Assembly (NCBI RefSeq): GCF_017316125.1 | Contig: NZ_JAFLWA010000013.1 | Location: 1-42,373, forward strand | Length of the DNA stretch: 42,373 nucleotides | Reading direction: 5' to 3' | DNA from: Enterococcus sp. DIV0660C | GTDB lineage: Bacteria > Bacillota > Bacilli > Lactobacillales > Enterococcaceae | Shown: piece after piece, positions 23,988-32,162 of the stretch | How the letters are laid out: each line of letters begins with the position of its first letter | Position numbering within the stretch: position 1 is the stretch's first letter | Program-made: the position numbers and the translations under genes | The notes under the pieces: generated by a model | What the model saw: only the letters and a program-made list of their open reading frames with translations | The model's database searches: none | What the model was told of the DNA's origin: nothing

Positions 23988-24395
23988 TTATTTTGGTAGC
24001 TTATCAAATTCTTCTTGTATTTCTTCTTTTATATGTTCTTCTTTTGCGACTCCTAGTCTATGCTGGATATACGAATCTGCTAATGTGTTTACGATTTTTT
24101 CAAAAGAAATTCGTCCTTTTTCACTTTGCAACTCTGTCATATAATCTTGTAAAATTGATAGTTTACTATTTAATGCTGGAGAGATTTTCTTAGGAACTGA
24201 TACTTTATTCCTTGTATCAGTAATTGAAACTGGTCTCCCTCTTTTTTTGAAGGATATATTTTTTGTGTTACTCAATGCACTATTGCTAAAGTTAAATTCA
24301 CCGGATATATTTACGTCTTGTCGTTTGTTATTTGGTAATAATGGTTCAAACTCACCATTTTTCATTGTTTTAGGAATATCAAAGTCTTTAGGCAT
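23988..24395 (-). CDS. Small ParB-like (PrgO-type) centromere-binding protein
   Basis: This 135-aa protein has an AT-hook-like KKRGRP at about residues 50-55. A C-terminal helical region (VSVPKKISPALNSKLSILQ onward) resembles ribbon-helix-helix or replication-associated small proteins. Paired with ParA and flanked by palindromic repeats on both sides, it is the expected adaptor that binds the centromere and autoregulates the operon. AAGGAG is 12 nt from the ATG, with AGG closer. It follows parA by 17 nt. Confidence 0.72.
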   Translation of the reverse strand: MPKDFDIPKTMKNGEFEPLLPNNKRQDVNISGEFNFSNSALSNTKNISFKKRGRPVSITDTRNKVSVPKKISPALNSKLSILQDYMTELQSEKGRISFEKIVNTLADSYIQHRLGVAKEEHIKEEIQEEFDKLPK

Positions 24396-24412
24396 TACCT
24401 ATACAACTCCTT

Positions 24413-25231
24413 TTATTTATTTAAAAACTCTTGTCTGGCATCTAGTTCTGCCAAAATATTTATAAATACTTGGTGTGCTTTATAATCCCATTGATCAAAA
24501 TTTCCATTTTTATATTTCCTTAATTGTATGCCAATTTTAGAGTATCTTCTCAATCTCTTTTGATAGTGAATGAGATTTTTGGATACCACAGTTCCGTATT
24601 TTTCGATTGCTTCTTCTAATATTTCTTTATCAAAATCATCATTTGGTTCTACCATACAAGGTACAATATCTATAATTTGTAAATTAAGATTATATCTATC
24701 GACCATAAATTTTTGATAATTTACATATTTATTAACTCCTTCCAAAGATTCTTCGGCTGTCTGAAATGAAATTATCGAATAGTCTGAAGCTGCCATAGCA
24801 TTATCGGAGAACTCGCTAATTGTCGGCGGAACATCAATAAATATTTCTTGATAGTTGTTCTTTATTGGTTGAAGTAATTTTTTTAAGACTGTAACTTGAT
24901 CTAATTCATTTTCATGTTTGTTCGCAAAAGAAGAGAACGATCGAAAACTTGTGTCACATGCTAGTAGATCAAGGTTTTCATTTATATTAATAATACTACT
25001 TGCTAATTCTCCCTTTGCAATACCAGTTGTTATAGTAGTGTTGATAGTGGTTATACCAAAAGTTCTTGCAATAACTTGTGTTAAGTTTGCTTGTGGATCT
25101 AAATCTATAATGAGTGTTTTTCTATTTCTTATAATTGCATTGTCATAAGCAAGCATGCTGACAATCTTAGTTTTACCAACGCCGCCTTTGAAATTGCCAA
25201 CTGTAAATGTAGTTCCCTGAAAATTATCCAT
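24413..25231 (-). CDS. parA: ParA-family partition ATPase
   Basis: This 272-aa ATPase moves plasmid copies to daughter cells. It has the deviant Walker A KGGVGKT at residues 15-21, LIIDLDPQANLTQ in the A' region, and EIFIDVPPTIS as Walker B. The start MDNFQG follows AGGAGG by 6 nt; a longer frame to 25282 lacks such a signal. Its length is typical of small type I ParA proteins of enterococcal plasmids (PrgP/RepB type). The promoter region is filled with the palindromes expected to bind its partner. Confidence 0.92.
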   Translation of the reverse strand: MDNFQGTTFTVGNFKGGVGKTKIVSMLAYDNAIIRNRKTLIIDLDPQANLTQVIARTFGITTINTTITTGIAKGELASSIININENLDLLACDTSFRSFSSFANKHENELDQVTVLKKLLQPIKNNYQEIFIDVPPTISEFSDNAMAASDYSIISFQTAEESLEGVNKYVNYQKFMVDRYNLNLQIIDIVPCMVEPNDDFDKEILEEAIEKYGTVVSKNLIHYQKRLRRYSKIGIQLRKYKNGNFDQWDYKAHQVFINILAELDARQEFLNK

Positions 25232-25264
25232 ATAAATCCTCCTAAGCTTTAATTGATATTTAAA

Positions 25265-25415
25265 GTATAACTTAAATATCAATGATGGTCAATAATAAAA
25301 GTATAAGTTAAATATTGCTCTATAAAAACGTTGGAATATAAGCAAAAAAAAAGTATAAACTATACTTTTTTAAAGGTATAAGTTATACTTTTAATCATTA
25401 AGGTATAAGTTATAC
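25265..25415. repeat. Upstream centromere/operator cluster of the same palindromes
   Basis: Full copies of GTATAAGTTATAC lie at 25376-25388 and 25403-25415. A variant GTATAAACTATAC is at 25353-25365, and half-copies are near 25265 and 25301. The same motif occurs on the far side of parAB, so one protein probably binds both. Confidence 0.78.
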
Positions 25416-25439
25416 CTTAATGATTTGTTAAAAAAATTT

Positions 25440-25733
25440 TTAATCTATTTGTGTCTTTAATTTTCGCTGCTGATTTGAAGTAAATTGATCGTATTCATTT
25501 TCTAGTATCAATAATTTTTCATAGAGATTAGACATGTTTAAGCTCGCCGCAAGCCCTAAGTCATAAATGAAACCTACAGGTAGTGATTCAACTCGTCGAT
25601 TCCGTGTGATCCAACTGGCGACAGTCCCTTGACTATAGCCATAAGATTCACAAAATTGATCGACAGTAACTCCTAGATACTTGATAATAAATACATTGAT
25701 TGGGTGGGAATAAACAAAAGTATTTCGAGACAT
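25440..25733 (-). CDS. PrgN-like small HTH replication-control protein
   Basis: This 97-aa protein begins with FVYSHPINVFIIKYLG, followed by an HTH (FCESYGYSQGTVASWITRN). It resembles PrgN-type proteins encoded beside rep/par genes of pheromone plasmids, where they influence copy control. The family match is from recollection. A 22-bp dyad lies just upstream. The nearest RBS (GAGAGG) is 14 nt away, longer than usual. Confidence 0.6.
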   Translation of the reverse strand: MSRNTFVYSHPINVFIIKYLGVTVDQFCESYGYSQGTVASWITRNRRVESLPVGFIYDLGLAASLNMSNLYEKLLILENEYDQFTSNQQRKLKTQID

Positions 25734-25757
25734 GGTGGGTGAGCCTACCTCTCTTAT

Positions 25758-25779
25758 TATTATTGCGTTCGCAATAATA
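25758..25779. promoter_or_regulatory. Operator-like dyad upstream of PrgN-like gene
   Basis: TATTATTGCG-TT-CGCAATAATA has perfect 10-bp arms. It lies 25 bp upstream of the PrgN-like start codon, a good place for autoregulation. Confidence 0.55.
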
Positions 25780-25878
25780 GTTTAACGTTTATAACACGCT
25801 ATTGTCTACTTCTTTTATTCACTGGGACTAATCCTTAATATCGGCATCAAAAAAATAAGCTTAACCCTTCTTGCTTTT

Positions 25879-26700
25879 CTATTCTTGCTTCATCCATACT
25901 AATGATTCGTCTTCTACAAAATATTCGCTAAATTCTTGTTCACTAATGACCATAAACGTGCCTGGAAAGAGCTTCAGAAGGACTTGTCCGTACTCTAATG
26001 CAATCATGCCATGCGCTGTTTCAAAAGCTACTTTCCCATTTTTTGAGAATTTCTTTGTTTTTTTAATCTCCGTATTCCCGCAAAAATTTATCAAACAGCT
26101 GTATTGTTCTTTAGTATACTTCAAATATTCAAATGGTTTTTCATTAAAACAATTCCCTGTTGCTTTTATTCTCGTTTGCTGTTTTTCTGCTAATAACCAA
26201 CTTTTCTTAGTCGAATGCTCTCGCAAGCGTGCTTCTACTGAAATAATCGATCCATCTTCCTGTTCTAAATAAATGGAAGAATAATACTCCTTAGAGATAG
26301 GAGCTGCCTTACTTAATTCTGAAATCTGTCTCCCTAATAATCGACAACCAGTTTCCTGGGCGAACGTATAAACCAAATATTCTGAACCATCTTTGAACAA
26401 GAGAGAATAGACTTGATACACTTTTTTTGGCTTCGCTTTTTCCTTTTTGGGGACTGCGGCCAACTGTTGAATCACTGGTTGTTTCACTTCGTGTGTTTTT
26501 TCATACTGCATTAATTTTTTTACAGTAGGCTGTAGCTTATCTTGGATTTCTTGATACTTTTCACAGTATAGACAATAACGATCCTTACCAATCGGATGAA
26601 ACAAATCCGGATCAGACATATGTTTCTTTTTGATTTCTTGCAATTTCTCCTCGTAAAAATATTTCATTGTCAGCATTTGTTTGTACTCTGATCGATTCAA
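25879..26700 (-). CDS. Unrecognised 273-aa plasmid protein
   Basis: The start is TTG with a strong AGGAG RBS. The N-terminal helical part contains a CLYC pair and long charged helices. From about residue 95 there is a beta-rich region (VYQVYSLLFKDGSEYLVYTF). No membrane segment or catalytic motif is seen. Unique plasmid-backbone genes of this size near rep/par often regulate or stabilise the replicon, but I cannot assign a function. Confidence 0.65.
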   Translation of the reverse strand: MNRSEYKQMLTMKYFYEEKLQEIKKKHMSDPDLFHPIGKDRYCLYCEKYQEIQDKLQPTVKKLMQYEKTHEVKQPVIQQLAAVPKKEKAKPKKVYQVYSLLFKDGSEYLVYTFAQETGCRLLGRQISELSKAAPISKEYYSSIYLEQEDGSIISVEARLREHSTKKSWLLAEKQQTRIKATGNCFNEKPFEYLKYTKEQYSCLINFCGNTEIKKTKKFSKNGKVAFETAHGMIALEYGQVLLKLFPGTFMVISEQEFSEYFVEDESLVWMKQE

Positions 26701-26804
26701 TTCTTTTACTCCTTTTGTATATTATCTACACATAATAAATTTTTCTTCAAATAGCTTTCTATTTATTCTATCACACATCAATTCTTTTTATTTTCAGTAG
26801 AAAA

Positions 26805-26916
26805 GGGATCACTAAAACAACTAAACAAAAAATAGTGTTAGATTTTGGAAAGGTTGATTTAGCATCTATTCGACTTTCCTTATCGCTATTTTTTGTACGG
26901 ATGTTTCAGTGACCCC
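26805..26916. mobile_element. 112-bp miniature element with Tn3-like 38-bp inverted ends
   Basis: The right end, read on the minus strand from 26916, starts GGGGTCACTGAAACATCC and ends GCGATAAG: 38 bp with the GGGG start and TAAG end typical of Tn3-family terminal repeats. The left end 26805-26842 matches it at 28 of 38 positions in inverted orientation, including GGG-TCACT-AAACA and ACAAAAAATAG. Only about 36 bp lie between them. This fits a TIME/MITE mobilised by a Tn3 transposase. No 5-bp target duplication is visible. Confidence 0.6.
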
Positions 26917-26942
26917 TAAATCCCAGTACTTATCTAACCTTC

Positions 26943-27116
26943 TTAATACGGCGCAATATAATAGTAGAAACTATGATACCCTGCGCTAGCTTCCACATAA
27001 AAGGTAAAGCATTCAACACTAACCTCGTTAATCAATTGTTGCCCATAACCCCAAATTTCCTCTAGTAATTCTTCATAGCAAATATAGCGCCATTCGTACT
27101 GCTGAATGATATTCAT
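26943..27116 (-). CDS. Small Tyr-rich protein following yolD remnant
   Basis: This 57-aa protein is rich in Tyr and Glu. The start MNIIQQ follows GGAG by 6 nt and overlaps the end of the shifted YolD frame by 4 nt. It was probably translationally coupled to an intact YolD gene, so it is likely an accessory of the damaged UV-repair cassette. Function unknown. Confidence 0.5.
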   Translation of the reverse strand: MNIIQQYEWRYICYEELLEEIWGYGQQLINEVSVECFTFYVEASAGYHSFYYYIAPY

Positions 27117-27461
27117 AGCTGACTCCATTTATCTAACTCCTGGATTTCAATGTAGCGAATTTCATCGTAATGGACCTTATGCTCTCCAATAAAAATACCT
27201 AGTTCATCATAACCATGAATTTCTCCCTTAATATCATCCGGATAGTAGCCTTCAGTATCACGTTCTTCCTTTTGGATACAAACAACTTTTCTTTTTTAGG
27301 ACAGCAGCGTTCAATACTTCCGTAATCTCTTCAGTCGTCATTTGTTCTTTTGCAGTATTGATATTTGCCCGTTCTTTAGTGTCATTATCGATTTTTTCTG
27401 TATGATCTGATAAATAGAACCCATTCCATTTCATTACACCTCGGTCGTGATAATTGTCCAT
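27113..27461 (-). pseudogene. Frameshifted YolD-like gene
   Basis: The first frame begins MDNYHDRGVMKWNGFYLSDH, the typical YolD opening (MKW-G-LSEHT), and runs to about residue 55. After an A-run (CTAAAAAAG) the coding signal moves to another frame: KVVCIQKEERDTEGYY then GEIHGYDELGIFIGEHKVHY to a stop at 27113. Removing one A from the run restores a continuous protein of about 115 aa. YolD-like proteins are commonly encoded next to Y-family polymerases, as here. Transcriptional slippage could rescue some product. Confidence 0.7.
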
Positions 27462-27910
27462 TATGTTAAGCCTCCATTTCCTCCAGCATGTCCACCAACC
27501 AATGAACTTCGAGCAATACTTCTTGCTCCTTCAAGATAAGAAGAAGCGTGGACGATTGAACTAAAACCATATTTACCACGAATTTTATCAATAATAAGAT
27601 CTAAATTTTCTTCTTTTATTTGTTTTTCTGGATCACTGAATAAGTTTAACTGAGTTGTATCAGTATAAACAAGTTTACTGTAGCTGATAGAAACATGTCT
27701 TACTTCTTGGCCATCATAAAATTTGTTGAATAAGTACAAGCAATACATTTGAAGTTCTTTCGTGTTGTTTGTTAAAGGTATTTTCATTTGACGTGAGAAT
27801 CCATCTTTTGTTTCTAGTATCGACGTGCCAATACCAACATGAACACAGCTGGTTTTACAGCCATGTTTTCTAATTCTTGCTGCTACTTGTTCCGCCATTT
27901 CCTTCACCAC
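27461..27910 (-). pseudogene. C-terminal remnant of Y-family DNA polymerase (UmuC/UvrX-like)
   Basis: The 149 residues match the end of ImpB/UmuC-type polymerases: EMAEQVAARIRKHGCKT, then an HVGIG beta segment and the terminal LVGGHAGGNGG. The catalytic palm and fingers (about 280 residues) are missing and nothing upstream restores them, so the gene is truncated. The in-frame GTG at 27908-27910 is not a credible natural start. It overlaps the yolD start by TAATG, the original operon arrangement. Confidence 0.75.
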
Positions 27911-28089
27911 TATTTCTTAAAGAAAACAGGTTACCTTGAAGATACAAGTTTTTTAGATGAGTAAAAAGTTCAAGTAGTAAAAAACAAAGCTTAATAACAG
28001 AGTACGATTCATCCTTTCAAGAGCTTGTTCATAAATGATTATTCACATTTTTAAAAAGTGGTAATGATAAGTCGTCTATTATCTATTAA

Positions 28090-28180
28090 TTGTATTTTTT
28101 AGAAGATATGGTATAATTGTTTTAACGAAAAGGTAATTCATGATACACCAAAAACCACTAGCTGGCGGGCTAGTGGTTTT
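28090..28180 (+). ncRNA. RNA II-like antitoxin RNA of Fst-type locus
   Basis: A plus-strand promoter has TTGTAT at 28090-28095 and TATAAT at 28112-28117. Transcription would start near 28124, immediately at the repeat CGAAAAGGTAATTCAT (28126-28141), and end at the bidirectional terminator 28151-28180. The transcript of about 60 nt can pair with toxin mRNA through the direct repeats and the terminator stem, exactly the pAD1 par design. Confidence 0.78.
28151..28180. terminator. Shared bidirectional terminator of toxin and antitoxin
   Basis: AAAACCACTAGC and GCTAGTGGTTTT pair perfectly over 12 bp around TGGCGG, with T-runs in both directions. Toxin mRNA (minus) and antitoxin RNA (plus) converge here. 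Confidence 0.88.
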
Positions 28181-28199
28181 CTTTTACGTTCTATTCAGA

Positions 28200-28316
28200 T
28201 TAACGGGTAGGCTTACTGTCTTTTTTGGCAATAATTTTACAATCAAGCCATTTACAGATGTAATGCGCGGTTACTTCTGCTACGATTGCAAAAAACATAT
28301 CGAAAAGGTAATTCAT
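28200..28316 (-). CDS. Fst-like type I toxin, 38 aa
   Basis: The peptide starts MNYLFDMFFAIVAEVTAHYI, a hydrophobic helix, followed by CKWLD and a basic tail ending KKDSKPTR. Fst-family toxins share the short membrane helix, a W-x-D-type junction and a charged tail. The RBS is GGAGG with 7-nt spacing. The promoter TATAAT (28370-28375) lies upstream. The leader contains complementary CCCC and GGGG blocks that could hide the RBS, as in fst mRNA. This gene is too short for normal ORF calling. Its role is post-segregational killing, keeping the plasmid in the population. Confidence 0.78.
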   Translation of the reverse strand: MNYLFDMFFAIVAEVTAHYICKWLDCKIIAKKDSKPTR

Positions 28317-28488
28317 AATACAACCTCCTCCCCTTGCCAAAATAGGCCGGGGCAGCAGACAGCATAAATATTATACCATAACTGAAAATCTCATTTTAGT
28401 ACATTTCTATATGTATTGATAACCATCACAAGAAAACACATCATGACTAAAAGAAAAACTCTTATTAAACTTAATATAACTTATAAAA

Positions 28489-28532
28489 CATCCAACTATA
28501 TAGAAAACACAAAATTTCTATATAGTTGGATG
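28489..28532 (-). terminator. Terminator after first Mga-like gene
   Basis: Perfect 18-bp arms (28489-28506, 28515-28532) around an 8-nt loop, followed by TTTTAT on the minus strand, 4 nt after the stop codon of the regulator. Confidence 0.85.
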
Positions 28533-28535
28533 CTA

Positions 28536-29975
28536 TCAAAGCTCTTCTTCAGTTAATTTTTTAAAAAGAAACCTCCTCGCTTCTTCTAGATTATATCTTG
28601 AAACAGATATGATTTCTGCTGTAAAATTATCTAAAATAGATTTTATGATTAATGATTCTTCACATAAAATAATTTGCTTCCAATCTCTTTTATATATTTT
28701 CACGTCAGCTAAAGAGTAATAAAGGCATTCATCTATTTTAACTTTATCACTCGGCATATAATCTAATACGTATTTTTTGAAGATCATATGAGAAATAGCA
28801 TTTCTACCAACTACTGTGATAAAAATAGGTTTTCTTGCTTCTTCTTGTAACACAAAATATAAATCAAAACTCATTTGTTTTAACAATTCATTTGTTACTC
28901 GGTATTTATTGGTTTCTAAAGGAAAATTCTTTTTCCATTCTAACGTAATCTTCTTTAAAGTATTACACAAGACTTTTTGTTTGTTATTGAGAATCACATG
29001 CGGTTCAACTAAATAACTTTGCACATTGTAGTAAGAACATAATATAAAGTGTAAGATCGTTTTTAAAAAAACACTATTATCTGCTAACCTGATGCCAAAA
29101 TAACTCTCACAAGAATAAATGTAATACTCAATTTCTGGAAATTGAAGAAAAATTCTTTTTTGTATTTCTAAATCCATGCTCATAATAGAATAGCTTGTAT
29201 AGTTTGTTGGAATAAGATAGAACAGTACTGAAATATATCTAAATTCATCTTCATTTATCTCTATTTTATTAGAAATAAGATCAAATACTTCTTTTAACAG
29301 TGAACCAAAAGAAGTTTCTTTCAATTTCTTTTTAGACAAGTCATCTAATTTAGAACCAAATAACATTAAAGCAATTCCTTTAGTTAACATATCTTTTTCT
29401 CTAGAATTAACTTTTTTATCAGAGTAATTTAAAATATCTGTCGCTACATTTTCTGCTAAAACACAATATTCCTTATTTATATATTTTTCCATTAGCGAAT
29501 TTCTCATCCATACAGACAATAAAACCAATCTTTTTTTAAACTCATTTTCTACCTTATTTCCGTTAGAATCAATTAAATTCATATCTTTTAAAAATGACTC
29601 GACATCATTTCGAATGTTAAAAGCTTTACTAACTGAAATAAACTCTTCTTCAACATACACCGAATAATCTTTTTCACCCATCAAATAGCGACAACATGTT
29701 TTAAGAAATAGCGAACTATCATATATTTCTCTAGCAAGTTGAATACTACTTTTTTCCTCTAATAGATAAAAATAGTAGATCCCTTTATTTCTCTTTTCAA
29801 AAGAGATCGTATCACCAAGAAGTTGTTCAAATTTAGAAAAATCTTTTAAAATAGTTTTTTCACTGACATTCAAATCATTTGAAAGCTCACGTGTTGTTAA
29901 TTCCCTACATTCATAGAAATACTCTAAAATTTTAACTTGCCTTAGAATATCCTTTTCTATATATTTTTCTATCAT
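28536..29975 (-). CDS. Mga/AtxA-family transcription regulator
   Basis: This 479-aa regulator has an N-terminal HTH (about residues 1-65, with ILEYFYECRELTTRELSNDL and KTILKDFSKFEQ), a second HTH-like Mga domain (about 75-150), and a long central PRD-like helical region. The C-terminal part is EIIB-like (PIFITVVGRNAISHMIF). Mga-type regulators control surface-protein genes in Gram-positive cocci. It is a clear paralogue of the 489-aa protein at 30657. The RBS is AGGAG. The WxL genes upstream are the natural targets. Confidence 0.82.
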   Translation of the reverse strand: MIEKYIEKDILRQVKILEYFYECRELTTRELSNDLNVSEKTILKDFSKFEQLLGDTISFEKRNKGIYYFYLLEEKSSIQLAREIYDSSLFLKTCCRYLMGEKDYSVYVEEEFISVSKAFNIRNDVESFLKDMNLIDSNGNKVENEFKKRLVLLSVWMRNSLMEKYINKEYCVLAENVATDILNYSDKKVNSREKDMLTKGIALMLFGSKLDDLSKKKLKETSFGSLLKEVFDLISNKIEINEDEFRYISVLFYLIPTNYTSYSIMSMDLEIQKRIFLQFPEIEYYIYSCESYFGIRLADNSVFLKTILHFILCSYYNVQSYLVEPHVILNNKQKVLCNTLKKITLEWKKNFPLETNKYRVTNELLKQMSFDLYFVLQEEARKPIFITVVGRNAISHMIFKKYVLDYMPSDKVKIDECLYYSLADVKIYKRDWKQIILCEESLIIKSILDNFTAEIISVSRYNLEEARRFLFKKLTEEEL

Positions 29976-30071
29976 ATATTCGTCTCCTAAAACGTTTTTT
30001 TAGAATCAACAAAAATCGGTGACACTAGAGCTAATCTTTATGTAAATTCGGCTATTGAAGCCTATTAAAAT

Positions 30072-30449
30072 TTATATAATTGAAAAATATAAAGAATGCG
30101 GAATAATATTATCTCCAATATCAAACGATTCTTTGATAAATTTTCTATAATCTTTTCTTGAAAATTCTATTACCTCTTCTTCTGTAAGAGATGATAAAAT
30201 ATCATCATTGTCAGATGGTAATAATGCAATTATAATTTGTAAGCGAGCATCTAGGCCCATCAATTCTGAATGAATGATAAAGAAATTTTGTGAATTTACT
30301 AGTTCAATTTTTTTCTTCATTTGATCACAAATTGATTTTACCTCTGCTACAATTAATGGATACTTGTTATAAAAAAATTTATCATTACATTTTTGTTCAA
30401 AATATAAGAAATAATCTTCTTCGTTTAAAAAATAAGTTGTATATGTCAT
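30072..30449 (-). CDS. Small protein between two Mga-type regulators
   Basis: This 125-aa protein has a strong RBS (GAGAGGTGAT, 6 nt). Acidic and aromatic-rich, it begins YTTYFLNEEDYFLYFEQK. No membrane segment or motif is seen. Its fixed place between paralogous regulators suggests a modulator of one of them; this is inference only. Confidence 0.6.
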   Translation of the reverse strand: MTYTTYFLNEEDYFLYFEQKCNDKFFYNKYPLIVAEVKSICDQMKKKIELVNSQNFFIIHSELMGLDARLQIIIALLPSDNDDILSSLTEEEVIEFSRKDYRKFIKESFDIGDNIIPHSLYFSII

Positions 30450-30505
30450 TATTATATCACCTCTCTAAATAATAATTCTACTATTTATATCTTCAGTCTA
30501 ATCGG

Positions 30506-30667
30506 TTAAAAAATAACCTTTTTTTTTAATTCTTCTTTTTTTACTACTTCTCTAGTATAAAAAGTTCTAATAATAACCACATTACACAAAATTTTCTCTA
30601 TTTCTCCAGTTACTTCTTCCCCTGAAACATTATTTGCAGTTATTAAAGAATTAATCTTAACATTCAA
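30506..30667 (-). CDS. Possible 53-aa ORF coupled to second Mga-like gene
   Basis: A TTG start inside the last codons of the upstream regulator, with GTGAGG 9 nt before it, opens a 53-codon frame starting NVKINSLITANNVSGEEVT and ending KKKVIF. Composition looks protein-like and the overlap suggests coupling. It is weakly supported by the non-ATG start. Confidence 0.35.
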   Translation of the reverse strand: MNVKINSLITANNVSGEEVTGEIEKILCNVVIIRTFYTREVVKKEELKKKVIF

Positions 30668-32126
30668 CCTTTTGTACCTCACTAATCCTATTTTTCCCGC
30701 TACTCAAAACAGCTAAAAGATTACTTCTACTTTCTTTCATGTTATACCTTGAAATAGGAATGATCTCACTACCTATATTTTGGATGACCTTTTCAGATAT
30801 TAACGACTCTTCGCATACGATGACGTGCCTCCACTTTCTTGGATAACACTTAACATCTGATAACGAATAATACAAAACATCATCAATAGTAATTTTTGTA
30901 CAATTCATACATTCAATAATATATTCGCGAAATAAAATATGTGAGATATCATTTTTTGCTACGATCGTGAGCAATATCGGTTTCTTTTGATGTTCGGATA
31001 AAAAGAAATCCATATCTAAAGTCATTCTTTTTAATAAACTTTCTGTTACGTTGTATTTGCTTGTTTCAATAGGATAGCTTTTTTTCCATTCTAAGGTTAA
31101 ACCTTTTATTTTATTGAATGTTTCTTTCTGTTCGTGAGTAATTATTATATGTGGTTCTAGTAAACAACTCTGTATATCATAATAAGAACACAATACAAAG
31201 TATAGCATTACCTTAATGAAAACATTTTTATCAGATAATCTGACTTTGAAGTATTTTTCAAACAACTGAATATATTCAAATATTTCTTTGTGTTTTAATA
31301 GATAATTTTCTTGTATTTTTAGATCCATTGTTATTACTGAGTAATTACTGAAATTACTAGGTAATAAATAGAATAGAATCATTAAATATTTGATTTCTAC
31401 TTTTTCTATAAAAATGATATCCTCAAGTAACAAACTTAAATCTTCTAGTATCGGATCATCTTCATCAATCTCGAGTACTTGCCTCGAGATCGTATCTAGA
31501 CCCGAACTGTTAAGCATCAAATAAATACCTTTGATAAATAAATCTTTCTCTCTTAAATTCGTGACCTTATTAAAGTATTTCAAAATTTTAGTTGCTATTT
31601 CTGTAGCCATTAAATATTTTTCATTTAAAATATATTTATCTAATAAATTAGAACGCATCCATATCGAAAGGAGAAAAAATCTTTTTTTTAATTCATTTTT
31701 TGTCTCCCTGTCTTCTTCATTTAGATAGCCACTCACTTTTAAAAAATTTTGCACTTCTTTTCGCAGTTTAAAAGCTTTGCTAACTGAAATATACTCTTCT
31801 TCTACGTAAGTAATATACTTTTTTTCTCCAATTAAATATCTGCAACATGTTCTAAGAAATAATGATCGATTGTAAATTTTTTTCACTAACTCAAGGCTAC
31901 TTTTATCTTCCATCAAGTAAAAATTTATTTTGCCTTTATCAGTTACTTTAAAACAAGCCATATTTTCAATACTTTGCTCAATTTTACTGAAATCTTTAAT
32001 AATAGTCTTTTTATTGACATTAAGCTCATCAATTAATTCCTGCATGGTTAATTGACGTCTCTCATAAAAATACTCTAGTATCTTCACTTGCCTTAAAATA
32101 TCTTTTTCAATATATTTTTCTAACAC
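30657..32126 (-). CDS. Mga/AtxA-family transcription regulator (paralogue)
   Basis: This 489-aa protein is collinear with the 479-aa regulator. Both open with EKYIEKDILRQVKILEYFYE, followed by a variant recognition helix (MQELIDELNVNKKTIIKDFS), the CCRYLIGEKKYITYVEEE block, and the C-terminal LLTIVAKNDISHILF region. The start is GTG with AGGAG 11 nt upstream. Divergence between the pair is substantial and concentrated in HTH and central regions, so they may read different promoters or signals. It lies directly downstream of the WxL operon on the same strand. Confidence 0.82.
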   Translation of the reverse strand: MLEKYIEKDILRQVKILEYFYERRQLTMQELIDELNVNKKTIIKDFSKIEQSIENMACFKVTDKGKINFYLMEDKSSLELVKKIYNRSLFLRTCCRYLIGEKKYITYVEEEYISVSKAFKLRKEVQNFLKVSGYLNEEDRETKNELKKRFFLLSIWMRSNLLDKYILNEKYLMATEIATKILKYFNKVTNLREKDLFIKGIYLMLNSSGLDTISRQVLEIDEDDPILEDLSLLLEDIIFIEKVEIKYLMILFYLLPSNFSNYSVITMDLKIQENYLLKHKEIFEYIQLFEKYFKVRLSDKNVFIKVMLYFVLCSYYDIQSCLLEPHIIITHEQKETFNKIKGLTLEWKKSYPIETSKYNVTESLLKRMTLDMDFFLSEHQKKPILLTIVAKNDISHILFREYIIECMNCTKITIDDVLYYSLSDVKCYPRKWRHVIVCEESLISEKVIQNIGSEIIPISRYNMKESRSNLLAVLSSGKNRISEVQKVEC

Positions 32127-32162
32127 TTGTGAATTCGCTCCTAGTTACCAATAAGTCTCTTT

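Larger units (their letters stand above)
28126..28316. repeat. 16-bp direct repeats of the toxin-antitoxin locus
   Basis: CGAAAAGGTAATTCAT occurs exactly at 28126-28141 and 28301-28316. The second copy overlaps the toxin start codon. Such repeats (DRa/DRb in pAD1 par) let the antitoxin RNA cover the toxin translation start. Confidence 0.85.

Noticed and set aside
24413-25282. Longer ParA start at 25282
   Set aside because: The added residues precede the AGGAGG RBS of the internal ATG at 25231 and do not resemble ParA N-termini.
23770-25415. The palindrome clusters as a CRISPR array
   Set aside because: Units are short, variably spaced AT-rich palindromes around parAB, with no spacers of constant length and no cas genes.
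26800-26921. Target-site duplication around the mini-element
   Set aside because: The 5-bp flanks (GAAAA and TAAAT) do not match, so transposition is supported only by the ends.
27270-27300. Programmed -1 frameshift at the A-AAA-AAG-like site in the YolD gene
   Set aside because: A -1 slip gives a non-YolD frame that soon stops. The YolD continuation needs the other shift, so an extra A (mutation or slippage) is the better explanation.
28140-28367. Plus-strand 75-codon ORF across the toxin locus
   Set aside because: It is antisense to the Fst-like toxin, lacks an RBS and crosses the shared terminator.
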